64,000 nucleotides of DNA, from contig CANUEZ040000179.1 in the NCBI GenBank assembly GCA_948099385.1, forward strand, positions 10,434,001 to 10,498,000, read 5' to 3'. Made by a program: the position numbers and the translations under genes. Numbering within the stretch: the first letter of the stretch is position 1; every line of letters starts with the position of its first letter. Below the pieces are notes generated by a model. It saw nothing but the letters and a program-made list of their open reading frames with translations, did not search any database and had not been told where the DNA came from. Positions 43,344 to 54,285 of the stretch are shown one piece after another. The DNA is from Fasciola hepatica (lineage: Eukaryota; Platyhelminthes; Trematoda; Plagiorchiida; Fasciolidae).

Positions 43344-44116
43344 TGTTTCTCGACTGCATTTAGAGGTCTTCGGTTAGACCCATGTGTATATACTCGCCGT
43401 TCTCTAATTTCATGATTGGACAATTGCGGAGACCGAGTAAGAATCGGCCCCTGGGTGGGGTACCACAGGCGGACCTGGGTATTTAACGTTGGCATTTCCG
43501 GTACTCCGAGCTTTACCTAGTGTCCGTCATGGCATGTTGATGCAAGAGGTACGGCAAAAATAGCAAGAAAGTGTGCTGAGGTGAGTCAGTCGACCACCAG
43601 TAACCGTAAACGAAATGATGAGTGGCCCTTGTAGCAACCAGCTTGTTCGTAACATCGGTTTTCGGTCGGTTTCCGATCGGTTTTCGGTCTGTTTTCGGTC
43701 AGCTTTTGGTTGGCTTGTTTAGCAGTTATTTTACACGGATGAACAATGAATTTGGACAAAGGCAATTGACGACCGAAGTAATGCGCAATCCTCGGTTAGG
43801 GTTTTGTTTAAATGTATTGATTTAATTCATCGAAATGCCCTAAAAACGTTCACGGGTAGCGTTCTGTGGTCCGACAGCGCGTTATTTGAAAATTTGGCGT
43901 CGATTTGATTGGGTTTGCGATAACTCAGTTGCTTTTTTGGTCAAGGTACAGCAATTTGGGCTAAGATACAGCTCACGGTAACCGATACCCAAATGTGGGA
44001 ATTGTACAGTAAAACGGGGAACTATACAGCTAAATTGATCATAAGAAGGAATAAGCTCCAATGTATTTGTATACCTAAATAACGTAGATACGTCTGGTGT
44101 ATTCCCCAAATAAGTA
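43344..44116. other. No gene; short GGTTTTC-type tandem patch
   Basis: Contains imperfect tandem units of the type cggttttcggt at about 43655-43715. No coding sequence recognised. Confidence 0.4.
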
Positions 44117-44125
44117 TGTATACAA

Positions 44126-44171
<46 letters not shown>

Positions 44172-44434
44172 TTGCACACGTGAACGCATTTTTGTATATA
44201 TATATATATATGTTTATAAGCATATATGCACACGTAAGAACATATTTGTGTATTTATCTATTTACTTGTATATATACTTATTTAGGAATATATATATATA
44301 TATGTGTATACGGATTTATGCACACGTAAGTACATGTATAGATCTGTATACACACATATATTTCTAAATAAATATATATACAAGTAAATAGATAAATACA
44401 CAAATATGTTCTTACGTGTGCATATATGCTTATA

Positions 44435-44486
<52 letters not shown>

Positions 44487-44525
44487 AATATGTGTTCACT
44501 TGTGCACATATACATGTATATACAC
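44117..44525. repeat. AT-rich palindrome built around TA microsatellites
   Basis: Two long (TA)n tracts (about 44128-44165 and 44439-44484) flank an inverted repeat centred near 44325. The left arm 44205-44300 (gtttataagcatatatgcac, cacgtaagaacatatttgtg and onward) is complementary to 44351-44440 with about two mismatches over ~80 bases. The outer blocks tgtatatttgcacacgtgaac and tgttcacttgtgcacatatac also pair. Open frames of Tyr-Ile repeats here are artefacts. Confidence 0.88.
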
Positions 44526-45411
44526 CTATACAAATATATGTAACCAAAATGAAAGTCCGATACGTATGGGGATTACACGTAAAACGAGGCGAAAGTCTGC
44601 TGCTGAAATAACCGAAAGTCTTCCTCGAATCTTGAGAACAATTTATAGGCATCTTTTACATGTCTGGAGAAACTCCCAGTCATCAACGAAAGCAAGTGCA
44701 ACGGCCATGACGGTCAACAGGTCTGAGCGGTAACAGCCTTGCGCAACCTTTATATACTACAAAGTGGCTAACTTAAACAAAAGTCGCCGCAAAAGTAGGA
44801 ACACCATTCTTATTTTCCCTAAAAATGACTCCATCAGTTCGAACCATTTTCTTCAGTATCTCCGAATAACGCCAATTTGGCCATCATTAAGGTTGGACCA
44901 CAAGACACTATCAACGTTCACGTGGTTTGCCCTATTGTATTACCTCGAAATGGGTAAGATATATCCTACCCATTTCGAGGGGCGTTTTCAGGCATTTCGG
45001 TGAGTTAAGTCAATACATTTAAATAAAACTCTACCCAAGCATTGCACTTTATTTCGGTCATCAGTTGCCTTCGTCTAAATTCAATGTTGACCGGTAAAAC
45101 ATAGCTGGTAAACAGACCCACTGAAAAACGATCGGCGAAATAGTAAAAATTGATCGAGAACCGGCCATAAACCAGCAGAAAGCCGATCGGCTTCGAGGCG
45201 GTTTTGCGCCGGTTTTGCTACAAGGGGGTATAAAATGTATGAGTGGAGGAGCCCATCAGTTAAATAGAATACGGGTGGTAGACTGAAAATATTAGGTCTA
45301 TTTAGTAGCTGGAGGTGTCTTCTAGTATGTGTCGGGGTGAGAGCTAATGAAAAAGGCATAACAATAAACCGCGACAATCAATAACAATATCGGCTTGGTG
45401 TGGCGCAGTTA
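44526..45411. other. No recognisable gene
   Basis: About 890 bases. A short perfect palindrome atgggtaagatatatcctacccat lies near 44949-44972, flanked by further complementary bases (cctcgaa / ttcgagg). Otherwise unassigned. Confidence 0.4.
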
Positions 45412-45459
45412 GTTCAGTTCAGTTCAGTTCAGTTTCAGTTCAGTTCAGTTCAGTTTGCA
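45412..45459. repeat. (GTTCA)n pentanucleotide repeat
   Basis: About nine units of gttca with one interruption. The same motif occurs as two to three units near 4393, 4610 (inverted) and 37466, each time at an element boundary. Confidence 0.85.
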
Positions 45460-45719
45460 CAAGACAGGTAATGGCCACGGTCAATCGAGCTTCCAGAATT
45501 CCTTCAATGGTATGCACAACAGTTATGCACCCACCACTGTCGAGTTTATTCCGTCGAAATCCCGCTAAAAGTGAGAGGGAAACGGAAAACCTCATCATAC
45601 ATCAACTGCAAGAGACATTGTGCATCGCAAGCTTTTACTGGACTGTATGCAATGAGCGAAAAAGTCTGTTAAAACATACTCCAGAGAGACTACAGTGCTA
45701 CCCGGCATCCGTCTAGTCG

Positions 45720-46683
45720 ATGTACTCAAGGCTGACTGCGAGGAAATATCTCGTACCACTTGCGATCTAGGGCACCTTTGAAGGATTGGACAGTCTACAG
45801 ATCTATCATTCCACCAGGCAGACCGTTCGAACTGTCCACAACCCTGTTGCTGAAGAAGTGCGATCTAACCATGAACCTGGCTCGGGCTTTTGTCAGCTTC
45901 TTTTAATGTCCCCTTGTTCTGGAATCTACGGCCACTTGGAATAGACAATCTGGTATAAGGCCAGAAAAGCCCTTCATTACCTTGAACGTTTCTATGAGAT
46001 CCCCTCGACTTCTCCTCCTTTCCAACGAGAAAATATTTGGGTCACAGAGTCTCTGCTCGTAAGTCTCACTACTCTGTCATTCAACCATTCGCGTGGCGAG
46101 ACGTTGGACTTTCTCTAGGCAGGCGGCGTATTTTTTGTAGAACGGTGACCAAGCCTGCACCATACCTTCTAAATGAGGTCTTAATATAGCCATGTAAATA
46201 GGTACGAATACCTCCGGGCTGCCGGCAAGACAAAGCTGATCGCAGTCTAAAGAGCTCCCCACGAGCCTATTGCGAAGCAGTGTTGCACTGCTCCGACCAC
46301 TTTAAGTCATTGTTCATGGTGACCCCACAGTCTTTAACCACACTGACTGCCCCTATGGTGAACAGTCCTTGATCATGAGCGATAGTTAAGCTCTCTGTTG
46401 CCTTTGAAAACAAATGACCTTTTCAGCGTTCAGAGGCAAGTCCCATTTGTATGCCCAGTCCAAGAAAGTACACATATCCCTGACCAAGTCCACCCTACCC
46501 TCAGATCCAACAATCTTCATATCATCCGCAAAAATAAAGCTGGGCGATTAGAGAGCGGATGCCAGATAGTTAATAAATAACCCTAATTGAGTCGGGCCCA
46601 GGACGGATCCCTGAGGTACACCACTGGTGACGTTCATCAAACTGGTGCACCCGTCCCCTACTTTGGCGTAAAACGTCCTGTGG
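45720..46683 (-). mobile_element. LINE-D fragment, RT palm to C-terminus
   Basis: On the - strand: KVGDGCTSLMNVTSGVPQGS and VLGP near 46670-46590; FIFADDMKIVGSEGRVDLVR near 46540-46480 (FADD present); the thumb with YLFTWLY and LEKVQRLATRMVE near 46120-46080; RRGDLIETFKVMKGF near 46015-45970; and the terminal region MVRSHFFSNRVVDSSNGLPG near 45880-45820. Stops and shifts interrupt it. The 5' (right) end abuts repeat F at 46684. Confidence 0.75.
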
Positions 46684-46800
46684 ACTTTGTGTGTCTAGAG
46701 CCGATCTTGTGTCCAGATAATTGTGTTTTCGGCGCAATTCCGTAGCTCACTACACTGCATGATTTCCTTTTCTGGAAGGCAGAAATATTGTACAGTATCA
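46684..46800 (+). repeat. Repeat F, second copy
   Basis: Matches 39781-39885: ggactttgtgtgtctagagcc, tgtgtccagataattgtgtt, cggcgcaattccgtagctcactacactgc. Both copies sit exactly at the 5' end of a - strand LINE. Confidence 0.6.
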
Positions 46801-46857
46801 GCCCTGGCAGAGAAAAGTGGAAACAATGAGTAGATTGCGTCTGACCCTAAAAACTGC

Positions 46858-47142
46858 TTAAAATAACTCGGAGTGTACTGCCACCAAACATAGGTCTACA
46901 GCTTCCTTAAAAGCATTCAATGTTGTGGTACTTATGACCTCCTCCGGGAGCTTATTCCAATTGGAGAAGTACTTTGCTCCAATTTGGAGCCTCGAATGCG
47001 TCCTTTGTATTCTAAGGCTACGATCCTTGTGCCTCTGGCTGGGATCGGAAAGGGAAGGTCTTTTCGATTTATTCCTTACAGCAAAGAACAGCGGCTGCGC
47101 TACACCACGGCGAGGATTTTGTAGATTTCGCAAATTTTTCAT
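46858..47142 (-). mobile_element. LINE-D C-terminal piece, separated from 54286-55180 by CR1-A
   Basis: Encodes RRGVAQPLFFAVRNKSKRPS, then LRIQRTHSRLQIGAKYFSNW and NKLPEEVISTTTLNAFKEAV, the wall at the end of CR1-like RT proteins. It continues, in protein order, from the RSDLIETFK motif at the left end of the LINE-D fragment 54286-55180, which indicates one element split by the CR1-A insertion between them. Confidence 0.7.
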
Positions 47143-47355
47143 TTCAGTTATTCTAGGACTATTTTACCAGCAACCTATATTAAACGTTTTACCATTTCCA
47201 TACTTAAGAACTCCACCCCTTATCCCAACCACTAGTCTCTCATAATTCGTGTGAGCGATCCAGAGTTAGCTACAAGAAATACAGCAGTAGCTATACTCAC
47301 CCGCCCTTGGGTTGACTATCCGTTGGTCATCACCGTAGATCATATCGCCTGCCAC

Positions 47356-48375
47356 CGATATTATCTAAAAAGAAATGGCAAGGTCAACGGGCAAACGGTC
47401 TCAACCGATGGCTTCTCGCTGTACAGCAAATCAGAAACCCAAACGACCTGAACACAAAGATACCCCCAATATGATAGAAATATTCGGGGAAGCCGGTAGA
47501 AGGGCCAGTGCCATTGAAAGTAACTTGGCAAGTATGTCTACCCAGATCGCGTCGGCTGATAATATATTATCAAAACTAACACTACTAACCTACCTTCTTG
47601 GGCCCTCGGCATTCCATGGTCCCCAGAACCTATTAGTGGCCAGTTTGTTGACTCAGTGGCATCGGAAATCCTGCGACGGCTGCAGAATGCAAAACATGCA
47701 GTAGTCTTCAACATCCCTGATCGGCTAGATATCACATTGGTTAAATCTACTATCCTTCAAGCCGCGGGCGTGGCCCACGTTCCATGTCACTGCAGGAGAC
47801 TAAGAAAAAGGTCACAAATCACTCTTGTCCCCCTCTACTCCAATTTCCTGATGAAAAAATCGCTAGAGAATTCATCTCTAAACGATCTATAGTCTCAAAT
47901 GCTTCGCAGTTTAAATCAATCAAGATACACTGTGACAGAAAGCTACTTCAAGGAGAAGTGATAAGATATGCCGCTATAAATTCCAATCACATTGGAATTA
48001 AGATCCAGAAGCCACCTTCTTCCTCAAGCACTTTACCAAGGATCAATAAAACACCTCACTCTTCTACCCCTAGAAGATCCACAGGGTCAGCTGACACAGA
48101 CGAATCTTTCCCCACCTCCCCACAGCTGCCCCAGCCAAAGCGGCGACATATATCAAAAACAGCTACAGGCTCATCCCAGGAGGGTCCTCAAATTACGCCC
48201 CCAGCTCTCGACAACCGTTCCACGGGGCTTCAAGTTCTCAATGGAATAAAACCTGCAGCACTAATATCAGTCCCCATAGGTCCCCGTTTGCAAACTACAG
48301 AAAAGCCCATGCGTGCCACCCGTATGCTATGTATGTCGCTGACAATAAATAGCCGTCTAGAAGAGAGGGTCAGCT
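47356..48375 (+). pseudogene. CR1-A ORF1 protein, frameshifted
   Basis: The first part carries MIEIFGEAGRRASAIESNLA, then RRLQNAKHAVVFNIPD and LQAAGVAHVPCHCRRLRK; a shift near 47780 moves to KVTNHSCPPLLQFPDEKIAR, EFISKRSIVSNASQFKSI and a Pro/Ser/Thr-rich tail (PPSSSSTLPRINKTPHSSTP) that ends at 48375. The order of a nucleic-acid-binding fold followed by a disordered basic tail fits LINE ORF1 proteins of flatworms. A coiled coil is not evident. Confidence 0.6.
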
Positions 48376-49450
48376 AGCGGTTAGTCGCCGAGGCTAAGTC
48401 TCAGTACGGGCAGACGATACGGGGATGTAACAGCCGGTCGTGGAAAATCCCCCTTTTTTCCCTCGCGATTCAGTGTTTTTCCCAACATCACTCATTTGCA
48501 TACACTATTGACTTGTCTTTACGAACCGCTTGTTTTTCTGGACCAATTGTTGTTTGTTCACGCCCAGAGCGCTACTTTGGCACATCCTTGTTCAGGACCT
48601 GCGTGACGCACGTGCTGTTTGCTCACACGCTGCTATTTGGTTTCCCGTTGTTGAGTCCTTGTGATCGTATTATTGAGGTTTGTATATTGTTTATGTCATT
48701 GTTTATTGTAATAATTTAGTATCGTAGAATATCACGGATAATCTTCTTTTGAGTTCGGGATCCGTTGCGAATTTGGCTGCGCATTGCTCAAACGTTCGTT
48801 ACAGGGGATGCATGAACAATGACAATGATCGTTCTTTATCTAGACCAAATTCGTCATCGACCGACTTCCCTCATTTGGGATACCCTCGCATCTCTCAGAG
48901 TATGAAACTAAATAGCACTTCCAAGATGATGATACAACAACAATAGGACCATACCCGTAATAAAAATAGATGGTTTGTTGAGCAAACTGCGTTCATACCT
49001 AACTCCGGACTAATGGGACCTTCCCATCAGCCTAATCTCCTATTATTACTATCTTTACCACCTCCCCCTCCGTTAAACTATCCCAAAGCATCGCATTTCC
49101 TCCCATCTACCAGCGGGTACCCCATGTCTAGCCAAAGTGCCTTTTGTTTCCATTCGTACCGTGGGTACAAAATGGCCCCATAACCTAGATATGCCTCATA
49201 CGAACCGTTCTAATCAGCCATATAGTAGTGTAATACCTAATACCCTGTCGTTTAGTATTCCACATGCGGACCAAAGTCCTCCCTTTGCGAATGGCAACTT
49301 GAGCGGGCTTGCATCCTACGCTGATGATTTTTTTAGGTTAACTGCAGCGGTAAACGAAAGCAAAGTACTAATATCAACGATGACGTCAGGAGCACTGGAA
49401 TTTTTACATTGCTATTGGTCAATGAACGCTCGATTAGGAACAAAATCTAA
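48376..49450 (+). other. CR1-A inter-ORF region
   Basis: No domain recognised between ORF1 and the endonuclease. The N-terminal third of the endonuclease should lie at its right end but is not readable. The SYADDFF string near 49315-49335 is not an RT box in context. Confidence 0.35.
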
Positions 49451-50290
49451 TACATACGATCAGCTGCACTAACAAACGAATATAACTTTATTTCAGTGAC
49501 GGAATCTTGGTTATCGGACCCCTATCTAGTAGAGGACATTGAGGTACTCGGCTACAAATCCTTCAGCGAAGACAGAACACATCAACGTGGTGGAGGCTGT
49601 CTAGTGTATGTAAAGGAAAACCTCAGGGCGACAAGCTTTCAGCATCCTATCCTAGACGGCATTGTCGACTCTGTATGGCTGAACGTTGAAGTCGAACTTC
49701 AAGAACTGATACTAGGTGGCGTATACCGTCCGCCTAAATCTAGTTCTGACGGCTTCCTGCAAATCATAGAGGCAATCAACTTAATTAGTGATCTTAAAAT
49801 AGGCCCGAAATTGATAGCTGGTGACTTTAATGCACTAGAAATATGCTGGACATCACTTACAGCACCACGCCGTTTACTACAGTTTTTGAATGCAATTCAC
49901 CTAGGAGGATGGAAGCAGCACGTCGCGATCCCAACCAGACGCGACCGGACTCTTGGATTAACCTTGTCACTAGGATTAACCCAGTTTATAACAAAAGTTC
50001 ATAATATCCTACCCGGGAGTGATCACGCAACTGTCCACTGCTGCTTCACAGTGCCCATAAAGGTTAGGCAGCTGACACCCTCGCATAAACCACATCATAA
50101 GGCCAGCTGGAATGTGCTGCCTTCTCTGATTTGCAGCCAGAATTGGGGCACCTTCGTTTTAAGTGCAGATTCCCGGCTGGTGACAAATCAACTTTACTCT
50201 TTGTTTGAACGATGCCTCAACGAAATAACCCCAACAAGGGGATCGTCAATCCGCCCTAAAGACAACAAATTGTCTCTTGTCTCAACTTGA
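49451..50290 (+). pseudogene. CR1-A APE-type endonuclease, N-terminally truncated
   Basis: Opens after a TAA at 49448. Motifs in order: NEYNFISVTESWLSDPYL (the catalytic glutamate), RGGGCLVYVKENL, VWLNVEVELQELILGGVYRP, LIAGDFNALEICW (catalytic Asp/Asn) and LPGSDHATVHCCF (SDH). The first strands of the fold are missing. The frame stops at 50290 in the linker to RT. Confidence 0.75.
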
Positions 50291-50688
50291 AGTTAAGTAG
50301 GCTCCAAAGAGTTTATCTTAAAACAAGGGACTTTTCACTGTTTATACAGTTAAGTCGTCTAGCTGAAATGATGAAACTGTACCCCGAGAGTTAAATAATA
50401 CAACAGGAGAACAGGGCATTACGTGATTCAGAGAAAGTCGAGATTCTTGCAAAACTGATTAAGTGGAGGAACCCCAAAACAACTTCGTCTATCTCTTCTA
50501 TCTTTTTCAATAACACGTGCCTCGACAAACCGCTGGACATAGCAGAAGCGCTGAACACGTTTTTTGCTTCTTCCTTAATTAGTGACACAGCACCATTTTT
50601 CTGCCACCCACGAATACCATCATATGAGCCACTTTCTCCTGTAACATTCCTGCCCTCCGAAATCGAGCATTTAACTTCAAATATCAAA

Positions 50689-52217
50689 ATGTCTTTCCAT
50701 CCCGGATCGGACTCGTTACCATCGGCCCTCTTTAAATTGGGCGGCCCAGATATCCCAATTCTTTTATCGAATTCATTCAATTTGTCTATGCCCTTTGGTT
50801 GGTACCCTATACAGTGGAAAACTTCGGTTATTATTCCAATTCATAAGAAGGAAACACGGAAGGATCCGGCCAATTACCGGCCTGTGAATCACACCCCAGT
50901 AGTATCGAGGATTATGGAAAGATTAATAAAGTGTAAACTAACAGATCACCTCCTAAAAAATCACCTTATAAGTGGAGGTCAGCACAGTTTCCTAAAACAT
51001 CGATCCTGCGCAACTTGTATGACTGACTTTCTGAAACTTACTATGATAGCTGCCAGTGATGGTAAGGCAGTGATCTCAGTCTTTGTAGACATGTCTGAAG
51101 CCTTCGACTGGGTGTCGCACATTCGTCTGTTGTCAAAGGCTAAGACATTTGGCATTGTTGACCCACTATATGCCTGGCTAGAATCGTACTTGTCCTCGTG
51201 CAGTCAAGTGGCAAACGTGGATGAAATAATTTCCACGCCCAGCCCTGTAACCAGCAGTGTGATCTAAGTTAGTGTACTGGGTCCATTGTTGTTTCCCATG
51301 TACATAAATGATATATTTACCGCGGTTAGCCATGGAACTCCGCTTTTATTTGCTGATGATGTAAAGTTGTTGTACACTTTCGACAATAATTCATTGCGTA
51401 ATACTATAGCGAAAGTATCGGAGGACTTACGGATGCTCAATTCGTGGTGTACCGATTGGGTAATGAAGTTCTCGGAGGATAAAAGCTATATTCTTACATA
51501 CAAGTGCCATGTCCCTCCCGAAACGTTTAGTACAGATGGTCATCTGATCCCTAACAAATCATCAGTACGCGACCTGGTCATATACTATTCCTGTTCGTTC
51601 AACTTCTCGGAGCAGACACTCAAATTGCTAGGTCCCGCAGGTTGATAGGACTTGTCCACAAAACATTCCGTTTGCGTGAAAGTAAGCTCAGTGTCTATAC
51701 AACACACGTTAGACCATTGATAGAGTATAGTTCAATAGTTGGCTCCAACGTGAGCCAGATTGATAGGATCACCATCGAAAATGTTCAGCGCGCCTTTACT
51801 AAACAAATAGTTGGCTATTCGTCTAGTCTCAACTATAAACAGCGTTGTGACCTGCTACAATTCAACCTCTTTGGCTCCGACGACTAAAGAACAACTGGCC
51901 CTTTTTCCATTCACTATTATAATATGGTTCCTGCAAAGCCTCCCCTGTGGTACGAGACTCATTAAGCTTAAGATATTCGTTACGACACAGCAGTCATTCG
52001 GTCACTGTGCCGTCCTCGAGAACCAGCCTACGGTCCAATTTCTTTATTGTTAAATATTCACAAATGTGGAATAAACTTCCACCAAATGTCAGTGCAATAA
52101 GCCACTTGCCGAGATTAAAAGAGGAATTAAACAAATGGCTTGATGTCCTGACACTCGTATCAAACAATGATCCATACACTTCGGAGGAGCGAGCGTACGA
52201 AGTTGGTCTGGGTTACT
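50689..52217 (+). pseudogene. CR1-A reverse transcriptase with internal stop and frameshifts
   Basis: Motifs: WKTSVIIPIHKKETRKDPAN, YRPVNHTPVVSRIMERLI, GQHSFLKHRSCATCMTDFL and FVDMSEAFDWVSHIRLL. Then, at the position of the usual QGSVLGP box, the codons read stop-Val-Ser-Val-Leu-Gly-Pro (TAA at 51265-51267). The chain continues in frame with LLFPMYINDIF and TPLLFADDVKLLYTF (FADD intact), and shifts near 51630 and again near 51880 to end with AYEVGLGY at 52217. The two shifts are shared with copy 1 at 34858-37452. Confidence 0.82.
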
Positions 52218-52219
52218 GA

Positions 52220-54285
52220 CACGCGGGTCTGAGTCAGGGGCCACGAGACCTACGTACCACACAAGTCGCCGTATATACCACTCAAGTTTTATTGATCCTT
52301 CGTGTACAACCTTGTGTTTTGCAAAGTCGAACCACCCACCAATTAGTTCCAATTTATAGATACTAGATGTTTCTGTTTACCGCTGACCGTTGATCCTCAG
52401 CTGGGAGCACCCCAAATTGCGTTTTTATATTTTTACCTTTCCAGACAACCACTGATGTGTGCCTTTCCTTCGATGGTTCGGCATAATACCTGGCCCACAT
52501 TTCCCGCTGAAAATTCGATACCTGCTCGTCATTTCGTCACTACCATAAAGACCCTGCTCTCCAGGACCCCTCGCAACCTGGTCACAAGCTCCTGGACTAT
52601 TCGATCTCTATGTGACAACGACAATATCACTCAAATGAAGCTCACCGGTGCGGGGCGCGGTCAGATCCACCGCTTTTGCCGGCGCCCATCGGGCGTGCAG
52701 GACGTCTGCAACGATGCGCGGGCGCAGTCAGGATGGCGGATCGCACCTCCTGTCACCAAAAATGGTTTCTGGTTGGGTGTCCAGCACAAGTTCAACCCCA
52801 CCCACCAGCACCGGTTGTGGCAAAAAAAACATTTATTCACCCGAAATGCTGCAAATATGGAACTATCTCCCCAGTCATCGCCTATTGCTCATCGCTCTTG
52901 TCTCCATTTTCGCCACCCTTACTTACCGCTTCTTACCCCCGGAAAAATCTACCTTCCCTAGAACATAACTATCGCGAGGTAAAAAGACCTTTTCCATACT
53001 CGGCTTGCCGTTCATGATCCTTTCTCCCGATGACTCGTGCTAAACAGCCCGCTTGTCCCATTCATAAACTTAACCAGTCCCCAAGATAAAACTCGCCCTT
53101 TTTATCACAGTTATCGATATATTTGCAAAAATTCACATTCAATGTTGACAGACACTTCCGTCCCACAAAGTCCAAACAGTATATTTCACGGAGGAATATT
53201 TGTCTCCGGAGCATCCCAACAGTCGACGATATTGTGATAGTTCGCCCACAAGGCCGTAGAATTGCAATATCCTTACCTTGCAAAGATTCACGCTCTCCTC
53301 ATATATTCACATCTGAGACATCTGTATCGCAGCGTTTTGATCTTTCGCCATCACATGATCCACCTTTTACAAAGAATACCAGCAGATAGTATTTCACCTG
53401 TTAACTACTTCACCGCACAACTTCGCAACTGTATTCATCGGTTGTTTGATGCTTTTCCATATCCGGTATTTCATCTTGGCAAATCCTCTCAGACAATTTT
53501 GATCCTTGCATCTCTCTGGTCATCATGTTCAGCCCTCAGATAACGACAGTCATGCGTAATTGATCACCTGTCATTTAAATACTCATCTGTGCAAACCGTG
53601 TATCTGCAACTACCACGGCTACGCATCACAAGCTGATTTGTCGCCCAGTTCCCATCTTCATTTTTGTGCATCACACTTCACCTTTCTGAAAGTCAACAAT
53701 GTGCGCAACGATCACATGTTTACATCCGGCCACTTCTATCACCATTGCCTAGGCAATCTCTCTACAATTGAGTCCTTCACTGGGTATTTAACCGACTCAG
53801 CCGATATTTGGTCGCTGAACGTTACGAGGATAATCTTCGAAAAATTTTGCCTGTTCTTTGTCTGCAAATTCATTCCTTTCATCGTCTTATTTCTAATCCA
53901 AAGCCGTACCATACTCCACGACGCAATATAGCTGATTCATGTCCCTCTTGGAAACTTCTTTTTCCTCGAGGTGAACAAAACCTTTGTCAATTCTGTTTGA
54001 TTCTCTCTTTGCACAGTCCCTCTTTTTGTAATATTTCAGTAAGGGTCTACAACCCTAGACCAGCTCCATCGTCACTCTGCCTAGTTGGCCACCCGACCTT
54101 GCGTTCAAATCTGCCGGGCGCCGCCTTGAAGAGCAAATTAAATACTTTATGCTGTACAATATCTAATGCACATACCTGAATAATCCTCTGGGAAATCGGA
54201 CTCTACGTCCAGTTGTAACGTTTGATCTTGCATTACAGCGTGCCTCGGGGTTATCTAAAATAAACCATTATCATTATCATTACCT
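52220..54285 (+). other. CR1-A 3' noncoding region and tail
   Basis: About 2 kb after the RT stop without a recognisable protein. 52218-53470 is near identical to 35610-36862; 53470-54118 is more diverged from 36862-37452. The final 140 bases, shared with 39886-40009, end in a short-repeat tail. Confidence 0.65.

Larger units (their letters stand above)
47150..54285 (+). mobile_element. CR1-A retrotransposon, near full length (~7.1 kb), inactivated
   Basis: A long CR1/Jockey-like element: ORF1 region about 47356-48375, endonuclease about 49451-50290, RT about 50689-52217, then ~2 kb of noncoding 3' sequence ending in the tail aaataaaccattatcattatcatt at 54285. The 3' half is duplicated at 34858-37452. 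Frameshifts lie near 47750, 50290-50690, 51630 and 51880, and a stop interrupts the RT. It is inserted into a LINE-D copy on the opposite strand. Confidence 0.8.

Noticed and set aside
44116..44652. Several overlapping Tyr-Ile-rich frames on both strands
   Set aside because: Products of TA tracts and an AT-rich palindrome; the symmetry of frames on both strands is explained by the inverted repeat.
49315..49340. SYADD string suggesting a second RT active site
   Set aside because: No neighbouring RT motifs; the true CR1-A FADD box is near 51350.
52455..53017. Frames of 106-168 codons duplicated at 35847-36409, possibly a conserved gene
   Set aside because: Overlapping frames in the same DNA all persist only because the two copies are nearly identical as DNA; codon-level conservation is not shown and the position is the CR1-A 3' noncoding region.
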